From assembly GCA_030512295.1 (NCBI GenBank), contig JAULSR010000002.1, positions 9,114,001 through 9,178,000 of the forward strand: DNA of 64,000 nucleotides, written 5' to 3'. This document shows positions 10,136-21,595 of this stretch, one piece after another. The stretch's first letter is position 1. Every line of letters begins with the position of its first letter. The DNA is from Bombardia bombarda. Its lineage: Eukaryota; Ascomycota; Sordariomycetes; Sordariales; Lasiosphaeriaceae. Below the pieces are notes generated by a model. That model did no database searches. It worked only from the letters and a program-made list of their open reading frames with translations, and was not told the DNA's origin. Made by a program: the position numbers and the translations under genes.

Positions 10136-13100
10136 GTTGCCAAACCGGTTTCCAAAATGTAGTTGCCTGGATGCCGTTTGACGCAGTCTCCACTGCTCCC
10201 AGTTTGATGATGTGTTTTCGGTTATAGATGCAGGAGGAAAGGAATATGTGCTGTAAACCAAAACCTCTCCCGAATGAGGTTGAGGCGGCCTGATATACAT
10301 GTTCCGTTCTCGCTTGTGGTATTTATGATTGATGACGAAGGCACAAATACTATACCACTTAGTCCCCCGATAGATTCCTCCCTCGCGCGTGCTCCTTGTA
10401 TCAATGGCGGTGTACTGGTAGTGTTCCACGTCCGCCTTTTTCACTTACTTCGTCGTCGATTCCAATGGCAGTAGGGCGGAGAGATTCTTGCTGGGAGCCA
10501 AACTACTCTTTCTTTCTATTGGACTGGCCCCGCTTCTAGCGATATCTGCGTGGCGGTTATCAGCTTTACCTGACCTGGATCATGGATGGGTGTTCCTCGG
10601 GCTGCCACTTCCAAGCGGTCAGAGCCGGTGGGTTTCTTGGTTCATATGCAGGTTCTGTGTAGGTTCCCGCGAGGGATGAACTTGTGGGCAATTTTCGTTG
10701 GACACGAACATGGGGATGTGCTGTCCCTATGAAAGAGTCATATAAGGGATCAAGGATGAATATGAAAGGATTCTGAGCTGACCTTGTTCACTCGAAGACG
10801 GCGTCCTCTAGTCTTTGATTCTCTTTTTGCAAGAGACGAATTTGAAAGGGAATAACGTGTAGGCAGCAGGCCAGTGGCTCGAGGTCTTGAAACGCGGTAA
10901 TGATTGTCAGATGAAGGGAAGGGTACCCGACAAAGCAACAAGGACGTGAAGAATTGAATGGAAAGTGACAAGATATCAGTTCTGGTAGATTCGAAGCAAG
11001 GGCACTCTCTATCTCCGGTGTAGGGAGAGACTCTCGATTGTTCAATGGTTGGAATATGGCGCGTTGACGAGCTTATCACGACCACAGCCATAATCCATCT
11101 GGGTTCTGAGCATCGACAGTTTCCCTTACAACCATGAATATCATTTCCCTTTCTACGTGGAGGAGATTGGGAAGGGGACCGGTCATCATGGTCCGGACGG
11201 GAGACCATACTCAAAGCGGACACCATACACCCAAAGAGATCGAGATAGCATCTCTTTCCGTGGTGGATTAGGATGGCCCCTCAACTCTTTCCATCCCAAA
11301 AGAAGCACATGCAGCGGTTGGCAATCTTCGGCCCGCATCCACAGCAGCCCTTTTTCGAGTCCAGTTCATATGAGGTATCACATTCCAGTGCCAATCTTTG
11401 ACCAGAAGATGGTGCGACGGGAGCGTTTTCTATGTTTGGGTCTCGCAGAAGGAAGCGTAAACGGCTGTAGGCCTCAATCTCACGGTTTGCATTCTTGGGA
11501 CGACGAGTGATGAATATGGCTGCGATACTGTTGACGGGGCAGACGGGGGGGCAGACGGGGAGGACACGGTCGACGGGAGGGCGTAGCGGTTACCCACGCC
11601 TCGCAAAGGGCACTACCCCCTCGACCCATAGATGATAGCCACCCAATTCATTCTTACTTGACCTGATCTACCAGAATCCATGGAGAAGCAGACAGGGTAA
11701 AACGGAAGGGTGCAAACAGCTTTCAGCTTTGCCCGCACGGCACGACGCAGTAAAGATGCATGAGCGTACCAGGACTTCCTGGCACCTTCTCCTCTGGACA
11801 GTGGACCGGGTTTCCCAGAAGTCAGTAATCCCCGCCCCCCACCATTCGCGAATCTGATCTAATGACAAGACCCATGATCTTTGCCAGATCACCGTGCATT
11901 GCAGCAGCAGCAGCATATACGCGGTGTAAGCATGGGCCGCATCGACTGCACGAGGATCTGCCGGAGAGTAATAACGAACTACCCTCATTGGCGGTCGGTA
12001 TTATTTGCAATGTCTGACGACCAGACTCTGCGTATGGTACGGAGCTAGGGCAAGGGCAAATTGGCCCGAGCTAGCGTCATCGGGCGCCACGAGACGCTTC
12101 GCACTTTTGTCCTCGATAAGCAAACAAAACAGATCATATCTCGGGAGGAGAGACTGGTGCCGAATGAGAGTATCATCTTGGATGAAACCGGTCTACTCCG
12201 GCTTACACAGTACAAAACTAGCGTCTGTAAGCCTTCTATTCCCATCTTGGAACGCCTCACATACCGGCAGAGCGGGAGTCACCCGTGATACGGGGGTATA
12301 ACCATGGCCGTTTTTGGTCAGTACTGGCCGACTGGATCGTGGAGAGTGGGCTCGAGAGTGGGGGGCTGACCTGAAGCGTTGCTCCTGGTCCATGTGTTAG
12401 CCAAGGATAACAAACTTTGCGTCAATTATAAGTGGTCGGTTGTGCATATCTTGCATGTCAAAGTGCAGTTTGATTGCTGGACGAGACGCGGGGGGAGGGG
12501 GCTGGAATATACTTAGTCCATCTCTGTTTTCAGCACATCACCATGAATTACCTCTCGTCGGGACGCTTTTTTTGCCCGATTGGCCTTCTATCCCACACCT
12601 TCCGAGGAATGGCAAACGTCGGTTTGCCCGGGCGGGGAAAGAGTGGCTCGAGGGTGTCTGTTGTCGTCTATTGATTGTGGAATAGGAGTAAGCTACATGT
12701 GGTCTTTAGCGTTGGAACATGGGTGTGATTGTGTGAAAGAAGGAAAAATGGCTTTTCTTTTGGCGAATACCCAGGCTTACGAGAATCGAGCAAGGTATTT
12801 TCACGGTGGGGAAGATCAAGCGACCGCCAGTGGGGAATTGAAAGAGGATCTCGGCCAGATATTGGACGACTAAGGCTCTGGGCCCACATGGTACGTACAA
12901 TTCACAAGCAGTTATCCTAAGAAGTTGGAAGGCGCGTACCTCTCGGTCACTCTTGCCTTCATTGTACGTGCTGTTAAGGCACCAGTTAGTGCCATGCCAT
13001 AGAGTGTCAGACTAGGAGTAAGGTACCTAGTGTGCAGTGTAACGCGCCTACGTCACCCGGTGGCTTTTGAAGAGCAAATGCGAGGAAGGTACGCTGAAGT

Positions 13101-14053
13101 TGAACCCCTGGATCTTTCGAGAAACACGGGCCTTTCTCTACATTCAAAAGCCATCGTCACTCCCAATGTCACCATGGGAAGATAACCGAATAATTATCTT
13201 CATAACTTATAGATAACTCTAGGTGCATACGTATGTTATTTCATAACCAGACGAATCTTTGAACTAAAGAATCCGAAGGCCATGATTCGAAAGGAACTGA
13301 GCCCATCGACTGGTATTTCCACTACTCAGAACCGATCAAGACTCAGATCAAAAGAAGAAAGAGCACAGGTACACTTCTGGGCAGAGATCGGCAAGAGCTA
13401 GCCACCTGCTTCACTCTTTCCTACCTAAGGTATGTCTGCATACATGTCATGTCATACTAGTAGTATCCCTGCGTATCATGCAGGGACTGACACACTAACG
13501 AGAGTCGTTCTTTCCCTTTCCTCCTTTCTTGTTACCCAATCTCTCATGGTGCTGTTACAAAGACCAGGCCGTTTTCTGCCGACCGCCCATCAGCAGCCTC
13601 CCGATCTCGATCTCGCCCATTCTTGCGATACTTGCGATGCTTCCTTCCTGATTGACCTTTAAGAACACGTGCTTCCTACGTATTCAGACATAGGCGGCAT
13701 TATGGTGTCGGTGATGCCCGACATCTAAATCCTTTTCAGACACGCCACTCGGGTTTAACGATGGCAGTCTGGAGAGAGCCGTACCTTCCAGAAATGCACA
13801 TGCGCTGATATCTGACGTCGAAAGACATGGACCAGAACTGACGATTTCGAAGCAGGAGCAGCCGAGAACACCACTAGGGCTAAGAATTCTTTTCTGGAAG
13901 TTGGGGTTCAAATTTTTACATTACCTAGGTACTTATCTAGGTAGGTATGTACTTATTCCGTTCTATGGTTCCCTTGGTACCTCCCAACCGCCATTGTGCA
14001 ACATATTCCCTTGAATTACGACATCATTACCACAACATAATAGGTACTTCCCC
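10136..14053. other. Long gene-poor interval
   Basis: About 3.9 kb lies between the Myb-like gene and the reductase. Only weak coding-like fragments are seen, the best listed separately at 11281-11605 (minus). Short frames at 10788-11045 (minus) and 12061-12288 (plus) have protein-like composition but no domain. TACCTAGGTA-type motifs near 13920-13950 are common in Sordariomycete intergenic DNA. Confidence 0.4.
11281..11605 (-). other. Coding-like tract without start codon, possible exon or relic
   Basis: On the minus strand a frame from about 11605 down to a TGA at 11281-11283 has protein-like composition (RRPKNANREIEAYSRLRF, then a cysteine-dense KKGCCGCGPKIANRCMCFF) but no usable ATG; its only Met is near the end. 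It could be a terminal exon with the start upstream, or a relic. A second cysteine-bearing frame (GCKGNCRCSEPRW) follows downstream on the same strand at about 11120. I do not recognise either and assign no function. Confidence 0.25.
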
Positions 14054-15127
14054 TCAAAGCCCAGCTCTCTGCTTAAACAAAGCCTGCTGATCCAACACCT
14101 GCGAGATCGTCTCCTCCGCACTCGCCCACCGAATCCCAAAGTCCCTCTCCGCCCTGCTCCCATCCGCCACAAACGGAGCCGGAAACGTCCCCTCGATCTT
14201 GCACTCAACATCAGGATACTTCTCCTTGATAAACTTGCCCACAGCCTCCCAGGTAGTTGAGCTGCCTCCCAAGATTACCTCAGTAAGTGGCGCGCCTTCA
14301 TTGAGCGGGGCGTCGATGGCGTGCAGATTCGCAAGGCTCACGTCTCGCACGTTGACAAACGAAGCCAGGATGGGTGGCGTACCCGAGGCAATACCACCCA
14401 ATACCCAGGCGTTGACTGTGGCTGGTTTGGCCGTCTTTTGCACGAGGTCGTGGCCAAGCACGAAGCTCGGGTGCAACGTGATGAGCTTGAACTGTGGCTT
14501 GTGCTGCACCATCCAGGCGATAGTCGCGCGGTGGGCGAGAATCTTGGACGCTGTGTATTTCAGTCCATAGCCGGCGGGGCCGCTGGGGAGGTCTATATCC
14601 GGGGTGACGCCTTCTGACACGTCGGCGCCCTCTGGTTGTGGAAGATGGCATCAGCAACGTCATCTGGGTCAGGTAGGTATTTGGGTTAACGACTTACCAG
14701 TAATGTACTGTCCAGGGGTATTCGTGCTTCCCAGTGGCATCAATGCCAACAGAGACGACATTATCACCACTCGCTTGATGGTTTGCACCGCAGCGGCCGC
14801 TTCAAGGACTGCCTCTGTGCCATTGACGGCCGGGTAGAGATACTCGGTCTTGAAGTCCTCACCAGCACCGGGCATGGGCGAGGCAATGTGAAAGACGTAG
14901 GTGACACCAGCCAAGGCTGACTGGATGGCTTCCCTTTTGCTGATGTCGGGGATGACGAAAAACTCTAGCTGGCTGTCATAGCCGGCAAATACGGTCTTGA
15001 GTTCTTCAATCTGGGCTTCGCGGCGAACACTGAGACGGGCGCGATACCCAGCTTTGAGAGTGTCGAGCACGACCTGGGACCCGATGAAGCCTGTCGCACC
15101 CGTGATGAAGATCGTGGAATTTGACAT
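14054..15127 (-). CDS. NAD(P)-dependent reductase, extended SDR family (GRE2/dihydroflavonol reductase-like)
   Basis: Exons 15127-14698 and 14631-14054 (phase-1 intron, GTAAGT...ACCAG) give 335 aa, the usual length for this family. The Rossmann dinucleotide motif TGATGFIG sits at residues 9-16, and the catalytic YxxxK is Y169-TAS-K173. The motif VTYVFHIASP (about 85) and the substrate loop are typical of yeast GRE2-like ketone/aldehyde reductases and plant-type dihydroflavonol reductases. It is expected to be cytosolic and to reduce a small carbonyl compound with NADPH; the substrate cannot be predicted. The second ATG of the frame, in context ATCATCATG, was chosen because the residues before it lie outside the conserved beta strand. 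It is transcribed divergently from the tautomerase gene over about 770 bp, which may allow co-regulation. Confidence 0.88.
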
Positions 15128-15897
15128 GATGATGTTGTGTTGTGGTGCGTTGGATGTTGATTGAGATAGGGGTATAATGTTGACTGACAATTGTGTTTGA
15201 GATCAAGATTGTTGAGGGTCGACAGATATTTTTCGAAACAACGGGATTGAGCTCCTCTTATCATCTAGCCTGGATGTGGCTCAAATTTGATCACCGGCAT
15301 CACTTCCAAATCATTTCAAACAATTACAGATGTATCACCTTTCAGTCTGTTACGTTGCCATCTCGTTGTCTTGTCAGTCATCGGCAAGATTACGAATCAC
15401 TTCACCAATCTAGGCATGATGCCTGCAAATTGCCTCCAAATACGTCACAACTGTTAGTGCATACATACTAGCCTCACCTGTTTCTTAACATGCTAGGTGA
15501 ACAATGTACATGCGTTGCATCGACCCGAATTGGGCACGCTCTACTAATGGGCGGAATGATTACTGATTATTGATCAAAGATCAGTCGACGCCGACAAGCG
15601 CCAAGCATCCCGAACGCAGCCCGAATGCATCCCGAGTCGACAACCAAAGCTATTACGGCTGGGTTCAATAATCTGGACCGACTCCGAGGCAGGGGATGGA
15701 ACTATCGTGATGGCACAATTGATGTCGCCATCAACTCGATGCAGGTGGTGTCAGTATAAGAAACATTGCTTTCTTTGATGAAATAAAGGTTCTCTCGTCA
15801 TTCTCACTGACATCAATTTCACTTTTCCTACTTGTTGTCTTAGACAGACATCACAACCCAACAAACCACCAGCTCACAGCAAAACTCAAACATCAAA
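15128..15897. promoter_or_regulatory. Divergent promoter region between reductase and tautomerase
   Basis: This 770-bp gene-free interval lies between two divergently transcribed small-molecule enzymes. A TATAAG element lies at 15755-15760, about 140 bases before the tautomerase ATG. The rest shows no ORF with support. Confidence 0.5.
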
Positions 15898-16421
15898 ATG
15901 CCTCTCTGGGTCATCTACCATCCCGAGGGAACCTTCACCACAGAGGAATCCCGCAAGTCTCTGGCGGCCGACGTCACAACCATCTATACGAGCGCTGGGC
16001 TCCCTGCTTTCTACGTCATCGTCAACTTTATCACCCTGCCCAACTCGCATACCTTCGTCGGTGGCGAGAATCCGCCCGCTGACAAGCCCTTCATCCGCAT
16101 CACCATGGATCATATCGCCATCCACACCGTGGACGACCCCGAGCGGGCGCTGAGCCTCGTGACGCGCGTGGACAAGATCCTCAAGCCCCACATCGCCGAC
16201 AAGGGCTACAACTGGGAGTTCCATATCGACAACACGCCGAGGGAGCTGTGGAAGATCAATGGCTTCATCCCGCCACCTCGTGAGTTTTACCGTTGCTGTC
16301 GCGGCATAGGACCTGAACTGACATTGATGGATGAATGAACACAGATCCTAGTGATGCCGAGAAGAAGTGGTTCGTTGAGAACAAGGCGTCTGAGTGGAAG
16401 GGGTCTGCAGAGAAGCTCTGA
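15898..16421 (+). CDS. Tautomerase-superfamily enzyme (cis-3-chloroacrylate dehalogenase-like)
   Basis: Exons 15898-16279 and 16345-16421 (intron GTGAGT...ACACAG, 65 bp) give 152 aa. It starts MPLWVIYHP. Removal of Met would expose Pro, the catalytic base of tautomerase-superfamily enzymes. The length of about 150 aa, with KPFIRITMDHIA in the middle and a C-terminal tail DAEKKWFVENKASEW, agrees with the fungal branch resembling cis-CaaD, which is a fused pair of beta-alpha-beta units. The true substrate in fungi is generally unknown. The intron falls just after GFIPPP; an unspliced reading ends soon after with an unrelated tail, which supports splicing. It shares an upstream region with the reductase. 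Confidence 0.82.
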
Positions 16422-17574
16422 TGGGCTGAACAAGATTGATATGCTGAGATATAGCACTTTGAGCTTCCTGAATATGAAAACGGAGAAAATGTATCGCTTT
16501 GAAAGTAGATTGAAGTCATACACGGAGTTAAAATCTATCGTACGTCGCTGCAGTGCAAACAACCCGTTTTCTCTGATGTACGACTGTTTATCAGCCGCGT
16601 AGATATAGCGGTCGTGATGCAAAAAATAGCCCCAAAGCAACCGACCGTAAAGTGCTACCGAAATGTTTCTTGCTGGACTACTTAAGGACTCCCTCTAGGA
16701 AAAATGTCATGAAAGAACCCAATTCTTACTAGAAATTTAAGGCGAACGAAATAGACTTCACTAACAGCGGGACTTTCAAGTTACTTGCCGCTGGAGCAGA
16801 GGGTGGAAGGTGCGAGCCACGCCATGAAAGTGTGTGTTGCCAGACTTGCTCCATGCTGTAGCTGCCCTCTGATAATCTCCGGATTACTGCAGTTAAAACC
16901 TCACTTGCGTGATGTGAAAATTGCAGTGCCTGGCTTTGTCCAATCAACACTCGAATCCCCCCCTGCGTCGCATGGATCAGCCACAATTGATGGCCGCACA
17001 CTCTTCCGCGCTCTTATGCAAAGCATCGATAAACGCCAAGGATGAATCATTCACCATACAGCACCAGACCCGTATAGCGCCCTTCGCTCCTGCCAGTCTG
17101 TCGCTTTGAGGATGCCCTCAGACAATGCCTTTTTGTTTCTGTACTTCTATGTTGAAGGATGATTCAATCCAGCCCCTTCTCGAAAGTCAGTGGAATTTGA
17201 TTACCCAGTCGAACTTCAAAAAGCTGGGTTGTTGTACTTTTGCTGACCAATGACTAAAAAGGGGAGATCAGTAATCGTCAAACAGACGAGGTTTTGACCA
17301 CGAAACCCGACATGGTAGCTTGACATGATGACGATACCAAACTAACTCCATATCCAAGTGCATGAGGCCGCGCTAACTTTAGTAGCTTTTGGTCATGAAT
17401 GCTCGGCAGTATGAAGCTCAATGAGATGAGCCCATGCGCGAGAACTTGCCGACACTGGCACGCGTAACACTATTCTCGTGCATCGACCTCAACCGCTACT
17501 TATAAGATGGGAACGCCAGATCACTCAAGTTCCCTGAGCATTCATCCATCATCTTTAACATTATTCACTCCCTA
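16422..17574. other. Intergenic region
   Basis: No gene is seen. A CTTATAAG TATA-like element near 17498-17505 precedes the broken hydrolase gene and is probably what remains of its promoter. Confidence 0.45.
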
Positions 17575-17646
17575 GTGACTGCCAACCACCACCAGAACCA
17601 TCACACAACCCCTTGCTCCCCACTACCTCCAAACTCAACCGCCAAA

Positions 17647-17992
17647 ATGTCAACCCACCAAACCGCCCGCACCCAATACATTACCACCCCCGGCGGCACC
17701 AAACTCGCCTACCGCCGCCTCGGCACCTCCACCCCCAACACTCCCCTCCTGATCCTCACCCACTTCCGCAGCGTCATATACAAGCTCGACCCCTCCTCAT
17801 CAACATCCTCGCCGCCTCCCGCGCCGTCATCACCCTCGACTACGCCGGCGACGGCCTCAGCGTGCCCAACACCCTCGCCACAACAGCCAAGCAATCTGCC
17901 GACGACATCCTCGAGTTCCTCTCCCTCCTCGGCGAGACAGAAGTCGACGTCCTCGGCCTCAGCCTCGGCGGACACCTGGAATGAAGCTTTAA
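17647..17992 (+). pseudogene. Truncated and frameshifted alpha/beta hydrolase
   Basis: The ATG at 17647 opens a frame reading MSTHQTARTQYITTPGGTKL, then LLILTHFR and YKLDP. Those are the N-terminal strands of an alpha/beta hydrolase of the haloperoxidase/epoxide-hydrolase sort. Around 17790, inside a run of C, the family-like sequence shifts frame: the neighbouring frame continues LLINILAASRAVITLDYAG and reaches the nucleophile elbow GLSLGG (Ser in G-L-S-L-G). Two residues later it stops at 17984-17986. The C-terminal half, with the acid and His of the triad, is absent, and the following 190 bases lead to a tRNA gene. Loss of one C plus a 3' truncation is the simplest reading. The promoter-like TATA and CT-rich leader are still present, so decay may be recent. 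Confidence 0.7.
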
Positions 17993-18181
17993 TGAAATCA
18001 ATAGAGAAGATCATTACTTATGAAAACTACTTCAATGCTACCACTATGGTTAGGTCAGTTTCTGGCAAAAGGACTGAAATGCTCAAGTGGTCGACTTTGG
18101 AAGCTGGAATATTGTTTCAATGTGTTTGACATGGAGTAGAGGGTACATATTAACCCTTATGATACGAAAACTGTAACAAGT

Positions 18182-18255
18182 GGTCCGATGGTGTAGTTGG
18201 TTATCACGTCAGTCTAACACACTGAAGGTCTCCGGTTCAAGCCCGGGTCAGATCA
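18182..18255 (+). tRNA. tRNA-Val (AAC)
   Basis: The 74-nt cloverleaf is readable. The anticodon stem CAGT/ACTG (extended by T-A) encloses loop CTAACAC, giving anticodon AAC (Val, codons GTT/GTC). The D-arm reads GGTGTAGTTGGTTATCAC and the T-arm TCCGG-TTCAAGC-CCGGG. The acceptor stem GGTCCGA/TCAGATC has a G-T pair and one C-A mismatch at its fifth pair, so the gene may be slightly decayed. No intron. Confidence 0.9.
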
Positions 18256-19221
18256 TACGTTTTGTCAATCTTTTTGCATTAGCCGATCCACATCAGCCTC
18301 CTTTCCTACAAGACTTTGTTGTTATCTTATCGTCACTACTACCTTCCATTCGCCCCTGTTATTCTGCTATGACCACTTCATAGGCACCCATTTCATGTAC
18401 TCCCACAGTTGCATTTTTACGCCTACGCTAAGTGATATATGGGGTGCTAGACTGCTAAATGCTCGGCGCTAGAGCGACAAGTGTGTCAGCAACCACCAGG
18501 GCTTCAGTTTTCTTAATGTTGCAATTGCTCTAACAATTGTTGCCTATTCTCCACTCAGTAAGCAACTTTCACTCAAGGAGTTAAGCTTGTCTGAAACTTT
18601 AAAGTCGGTGAGCTACTATTACTGTCTCGTGTTCGTTTACTGACAAGGTAAGTGTGTGGCTTCGATTTCGACAAGGTTTTTGCCACTTGTTCCTCAAAGC
18701 TTAGCAATACCATCGATGATGGCAAGATGCTAGCTCTAGGAGCTTGATACCTTGGACATTTTTATGGTTCATAAATAATAGAAGCGAGTGCATGAGCCCG
18801 TCAGGGAGAAAAATGAAAGAGGAAATGATATCTAGGCCTGCCTGTCTGCTGATCTTGTCCTACTGCACAAACAGTGATTCGGTCCTTGGCTGTTTACCTT
18901 TGATAAAGCTAATACTCTTCTGTGTAGACTAGAGTCGGAGGGAAACATCCCATAGCGCTGATGTTGGATCACTGGATTACTGAGTCGCAGCTCTAGCTCC
19001 GCTCTGTGTAAGCGTATGGGAGCACACAGGGGCACGTGTATCGTGACCCATCAGCAAGGCTAGGCTCACTGTGGGTGCAAAGTTGACGAGGGGAGGATAG
19101 CAGTTTCTCTGATATATAAGCAGACTGGATCTGCCATCTTCCACCGTCTCTTTTAGAAAAGACATCACGACTCAGATCAACACCTCCGTCCTGACCATTC
19201 AACCTCCAAACATCATTCACG
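18256..19221. other. Intergenic region
   Basis: No gene is seen between tRNA-Val and the first cysteine-rich secreted protein gene, other than the TATA box listed separately. Confidence 0.45.
19113..19119 (+). promoter_or_regulatory. TATA box of the secreted cysteine-rich protein gene
   Basis: TATATAA lies 103 bases before the ATG at 19222, followed by a CT-rich and then ACC/CAA-rich leader, a layout common for strongly regulated fungal genes. Confidence 0.5.
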
Positions 19222-19853
19222 ATGAAGACTGCCGCCGCCGCCCTCGGCCTTCTGCTCGCCTTCGCGACTGCCACCCCTGTGGAGCTCGCCGAGAACCCAT
19301 CCGACTCGATGCTTGAGAAGCGCGACACTGAGATTGTCTACTTGGCCAACTGCCAGCATAGTGTCTCCTGCTGCGGAGGTCCCACGAACTATTCCGAGGT
19401 CTTGGTGAGTTCTTGCATTCACGAAACTTCAGTATACCGCTTTCTAACAACCTGATAGTACTACGCCACAAGCGCCTCGTCCAACAACGGCGCTGTCCCT
19501 GCCGCCAACAACCAGTGCAGGATCAGCACCTCCAACTACATTGCATGGGAGGGTGACCAGCGCCAGTGCACCTTCCCCACCGGTGTCACCTTCACCACGC
19601 ACATTGACGCTGATGCGCAGAGCCGTGCCCTGTATACGTGGTCCGGGTACGTGCCCCTAGAAATCTCCCTTTCACTGATTGCCGCCTTTTGTGACTTGGC
19701 TCAACCTGACTAATATCCTTTTTGTTGGACAGATGGGGAGCCAACGGCAAGAACTGGAACTGCTACAAGGACAACCAGCGTACCCTCTTCACCACCTCGG
19801 GTCCCGAGTGGGCGGATGTCTGCAAGAGCGTCTACTACTGCATTCCTCAGTAG
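19222..19853 (+). CDS. Small secreted cysteine-rich protein with Kex2-type site
   Basis: Exons 19222-19404, 19459-19646 and 19733-19853 join into 163 aa; the last intron has a textbook TGACTAATA branch site. Residues 1-18 are a signal peptide (MKTAAAALGLLLAFATATP). LEKR at residues 31-34 is a dibasic Kex2-type site, so a short propeptide is probably removed in the Golgi. The mature part begins DTEIVYLANCQHSVSCC and holds eight cysteines, enough for four disulfides, ending in SVYYCIPQ. I do not recognise a named domain. Size, signal peptide, propeptide and even cysteine count fit a secreted effector-like or antimicrobial-like protein, but that role is inference. Two further cysteine-rich secreted genes and a laccase follow within 5.3 kb. 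Confidence 0.85.
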
Positions 19854-20248
19854 GCGTGTGCATGAAAGCGGTCAGGGGTCATGGAGGATTGGTCGGGTCT
19901 TTGTCACCTCTTTCTTTGTCAAGTATCATGTGTCATCGATATATTCACGGAGGATGTAGCAATATAAATGGGCCTAGGCGATCGAGGTATTCGCTCTTGT
20001 AAAGTGCTATAAACTCTGTTGAAGAACTATTGCAGACTTATGGTGTGTATTGTAGAAGCGAAGATTAAGGATTAATGAAACGTGTAAATCCAGTAAGGTA
20101 GGTTTTTGCAGTCTCCAACTTTCAGTCCCTTCCAGCCCAAGCCCCCGGTTTGTATTGCGTATCGTCGAAGCACTAAGTCTACACCATTAAGCCACATGAC
20201 GAATATAATACCAAGCTTTAGCTCCCCGACCATCGATACCATGAGCGC
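19854..20248. other. Convergent intergenic region
   Basis: This is the 3' flank of two convergent secreted-protein genes. Nothing else is seen. Confidence 0.5.
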
Positions 20249-20624
20249 CTAAGAAGAGACGCACTTGGACACGCCATCCTCACAGATGCATCCATCACCC
20301 TCACCGGACGAGTCTCCGCAAGTAGAACTGAATACCATGCTGCCCGTGGTGCTGTTGCCATCACAGCGAAGCTAGGAGACCACAAATATTAGCGAACGGT
20401 TCTTCTTGTTATTGCCACCTACCCGGTGACACTGATTGACAGGATAAAATATAGTCGAATCGTCTTACCAACCACCCGTACGAGGTACAGCCGGTGCCAG
20501 AGCCATTGCAGGGAGAATGAATGTCGCCGACCCAGCAAGTGGAGTTGTCTCTTGGGCTCAGCGGCGTGGCCCCCACAAGAGCAATCGCAGGCAGGAGAGC
20601 CAGGTACAAGGACTTTGCGAGCAT
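20249..20624 (-). CDS. Small secreted eight-cysteine protein, paralogue 1
   Basis: Exons 20624-20469 and 20371-20249 (phase 0, donor GTAAGA, acceptor CCTAG after GCTAAT) give 92 aa. The signal peptide is MLAKSLYLALLPAIALVGA. The mature protein has eight cysteines in the order C-x8-C-x6-C in exon 1 and C...C...C-x-C...C in exon 2. The exon 1 core CWVGDIHSPCNG, followed by TGCTSYGWL, is almost identical to the gene at 21596-21978, and the intron falls at the same codon after YGWL. The two genes are therefore tandem paralogues about 1 kb apart on the same strand. No domain family is recognised. Function unknown; effector-like by composition. Confidence 0.82.
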
Positions 20625-21595
20625 TGTGAGAGATCGAGTTTGCGGACGTTGTGGTGTCTGGTTGTTTGACGATGTCTGAGAGTATGTAGGAGTTGGTGAG
20701 AGCCTGAATAAACGAGAAGCGGCACGGCTAGCAATTAAATACTGAGAAAATTGAAGCACATGAGCTTAACCACGCTACCGACCGAGCGCAGTATTCGCGA
20801 AAGACTCGTGATGGCTCGAATGTATCCGAGCAAGGATTCCCGTGCGACCCAACCACACGAGCCAGGACAGACTTGACCAAAGCGCATCTCGTATAAACTT
20901 CTGATATGGCTCGTTTTGGTGACATGTGCTTCGGTGATAATACGGAGAGGTGTCTGGGTGTGATAGGCTGTTACCTGATGTGGTAATAAATCAGGAGGTC
21001 ATGTCGCTTACCGCCCCCAGATTAGGAAGACCGTCTAAGTCCATGTCATTCAGCTGGGGGCAGAAGACAAAGAAGAAAATGAAATTAGGTACTTGACCAT
21101 GGATTTGAACGGAGTGTCTTGCCGTGAGTCAAAAGTCATCAGTCATCCCTCGCACCGGTACGCGACTGAAACACAAGTTGGTCTTGAAGGTGATCGTCGT
21201 TTGAGTGGGGCCGGTGCCAAACCAAACCGACTCCGATTGATGAACGTGTCTCTTCGGAGCGGTGAGGTCGGCTTTTCCTTCACAAAGCCTAGTCTGACGG
21301 GGTGCAACATCGATGCTAGTTATGTTGCCGAAAGAAGTGAGGCAGTTGAAATAAGGTTGCCAAGTCAAGGTGTCTCCCAACATAACTGCAATGTGTCCAA
21401 CACAGTACAGATGAAACCCTCACAGTGGTATACGCACTCCATCATCTTCACATTTCTCCTGCCAGACAATTTTACCCCCACGACTCTTCAACATAGACGT
21501 CCTCTCTTCGTCAACCACCGATGCCAATCTGAACAAGCTGGATGCCACAAAAACCCAGCCCCCTGAGTATCCCATAGCACCAATATCGCCAAAGT
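20625..21595. other. Intergenic region between secreted-protein paralogues
   Basis: No gene is supported. Open frames at 21093-21566 (plus) and 21129-21383 (minus) have no recognisable features. Confidence 0.4.
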
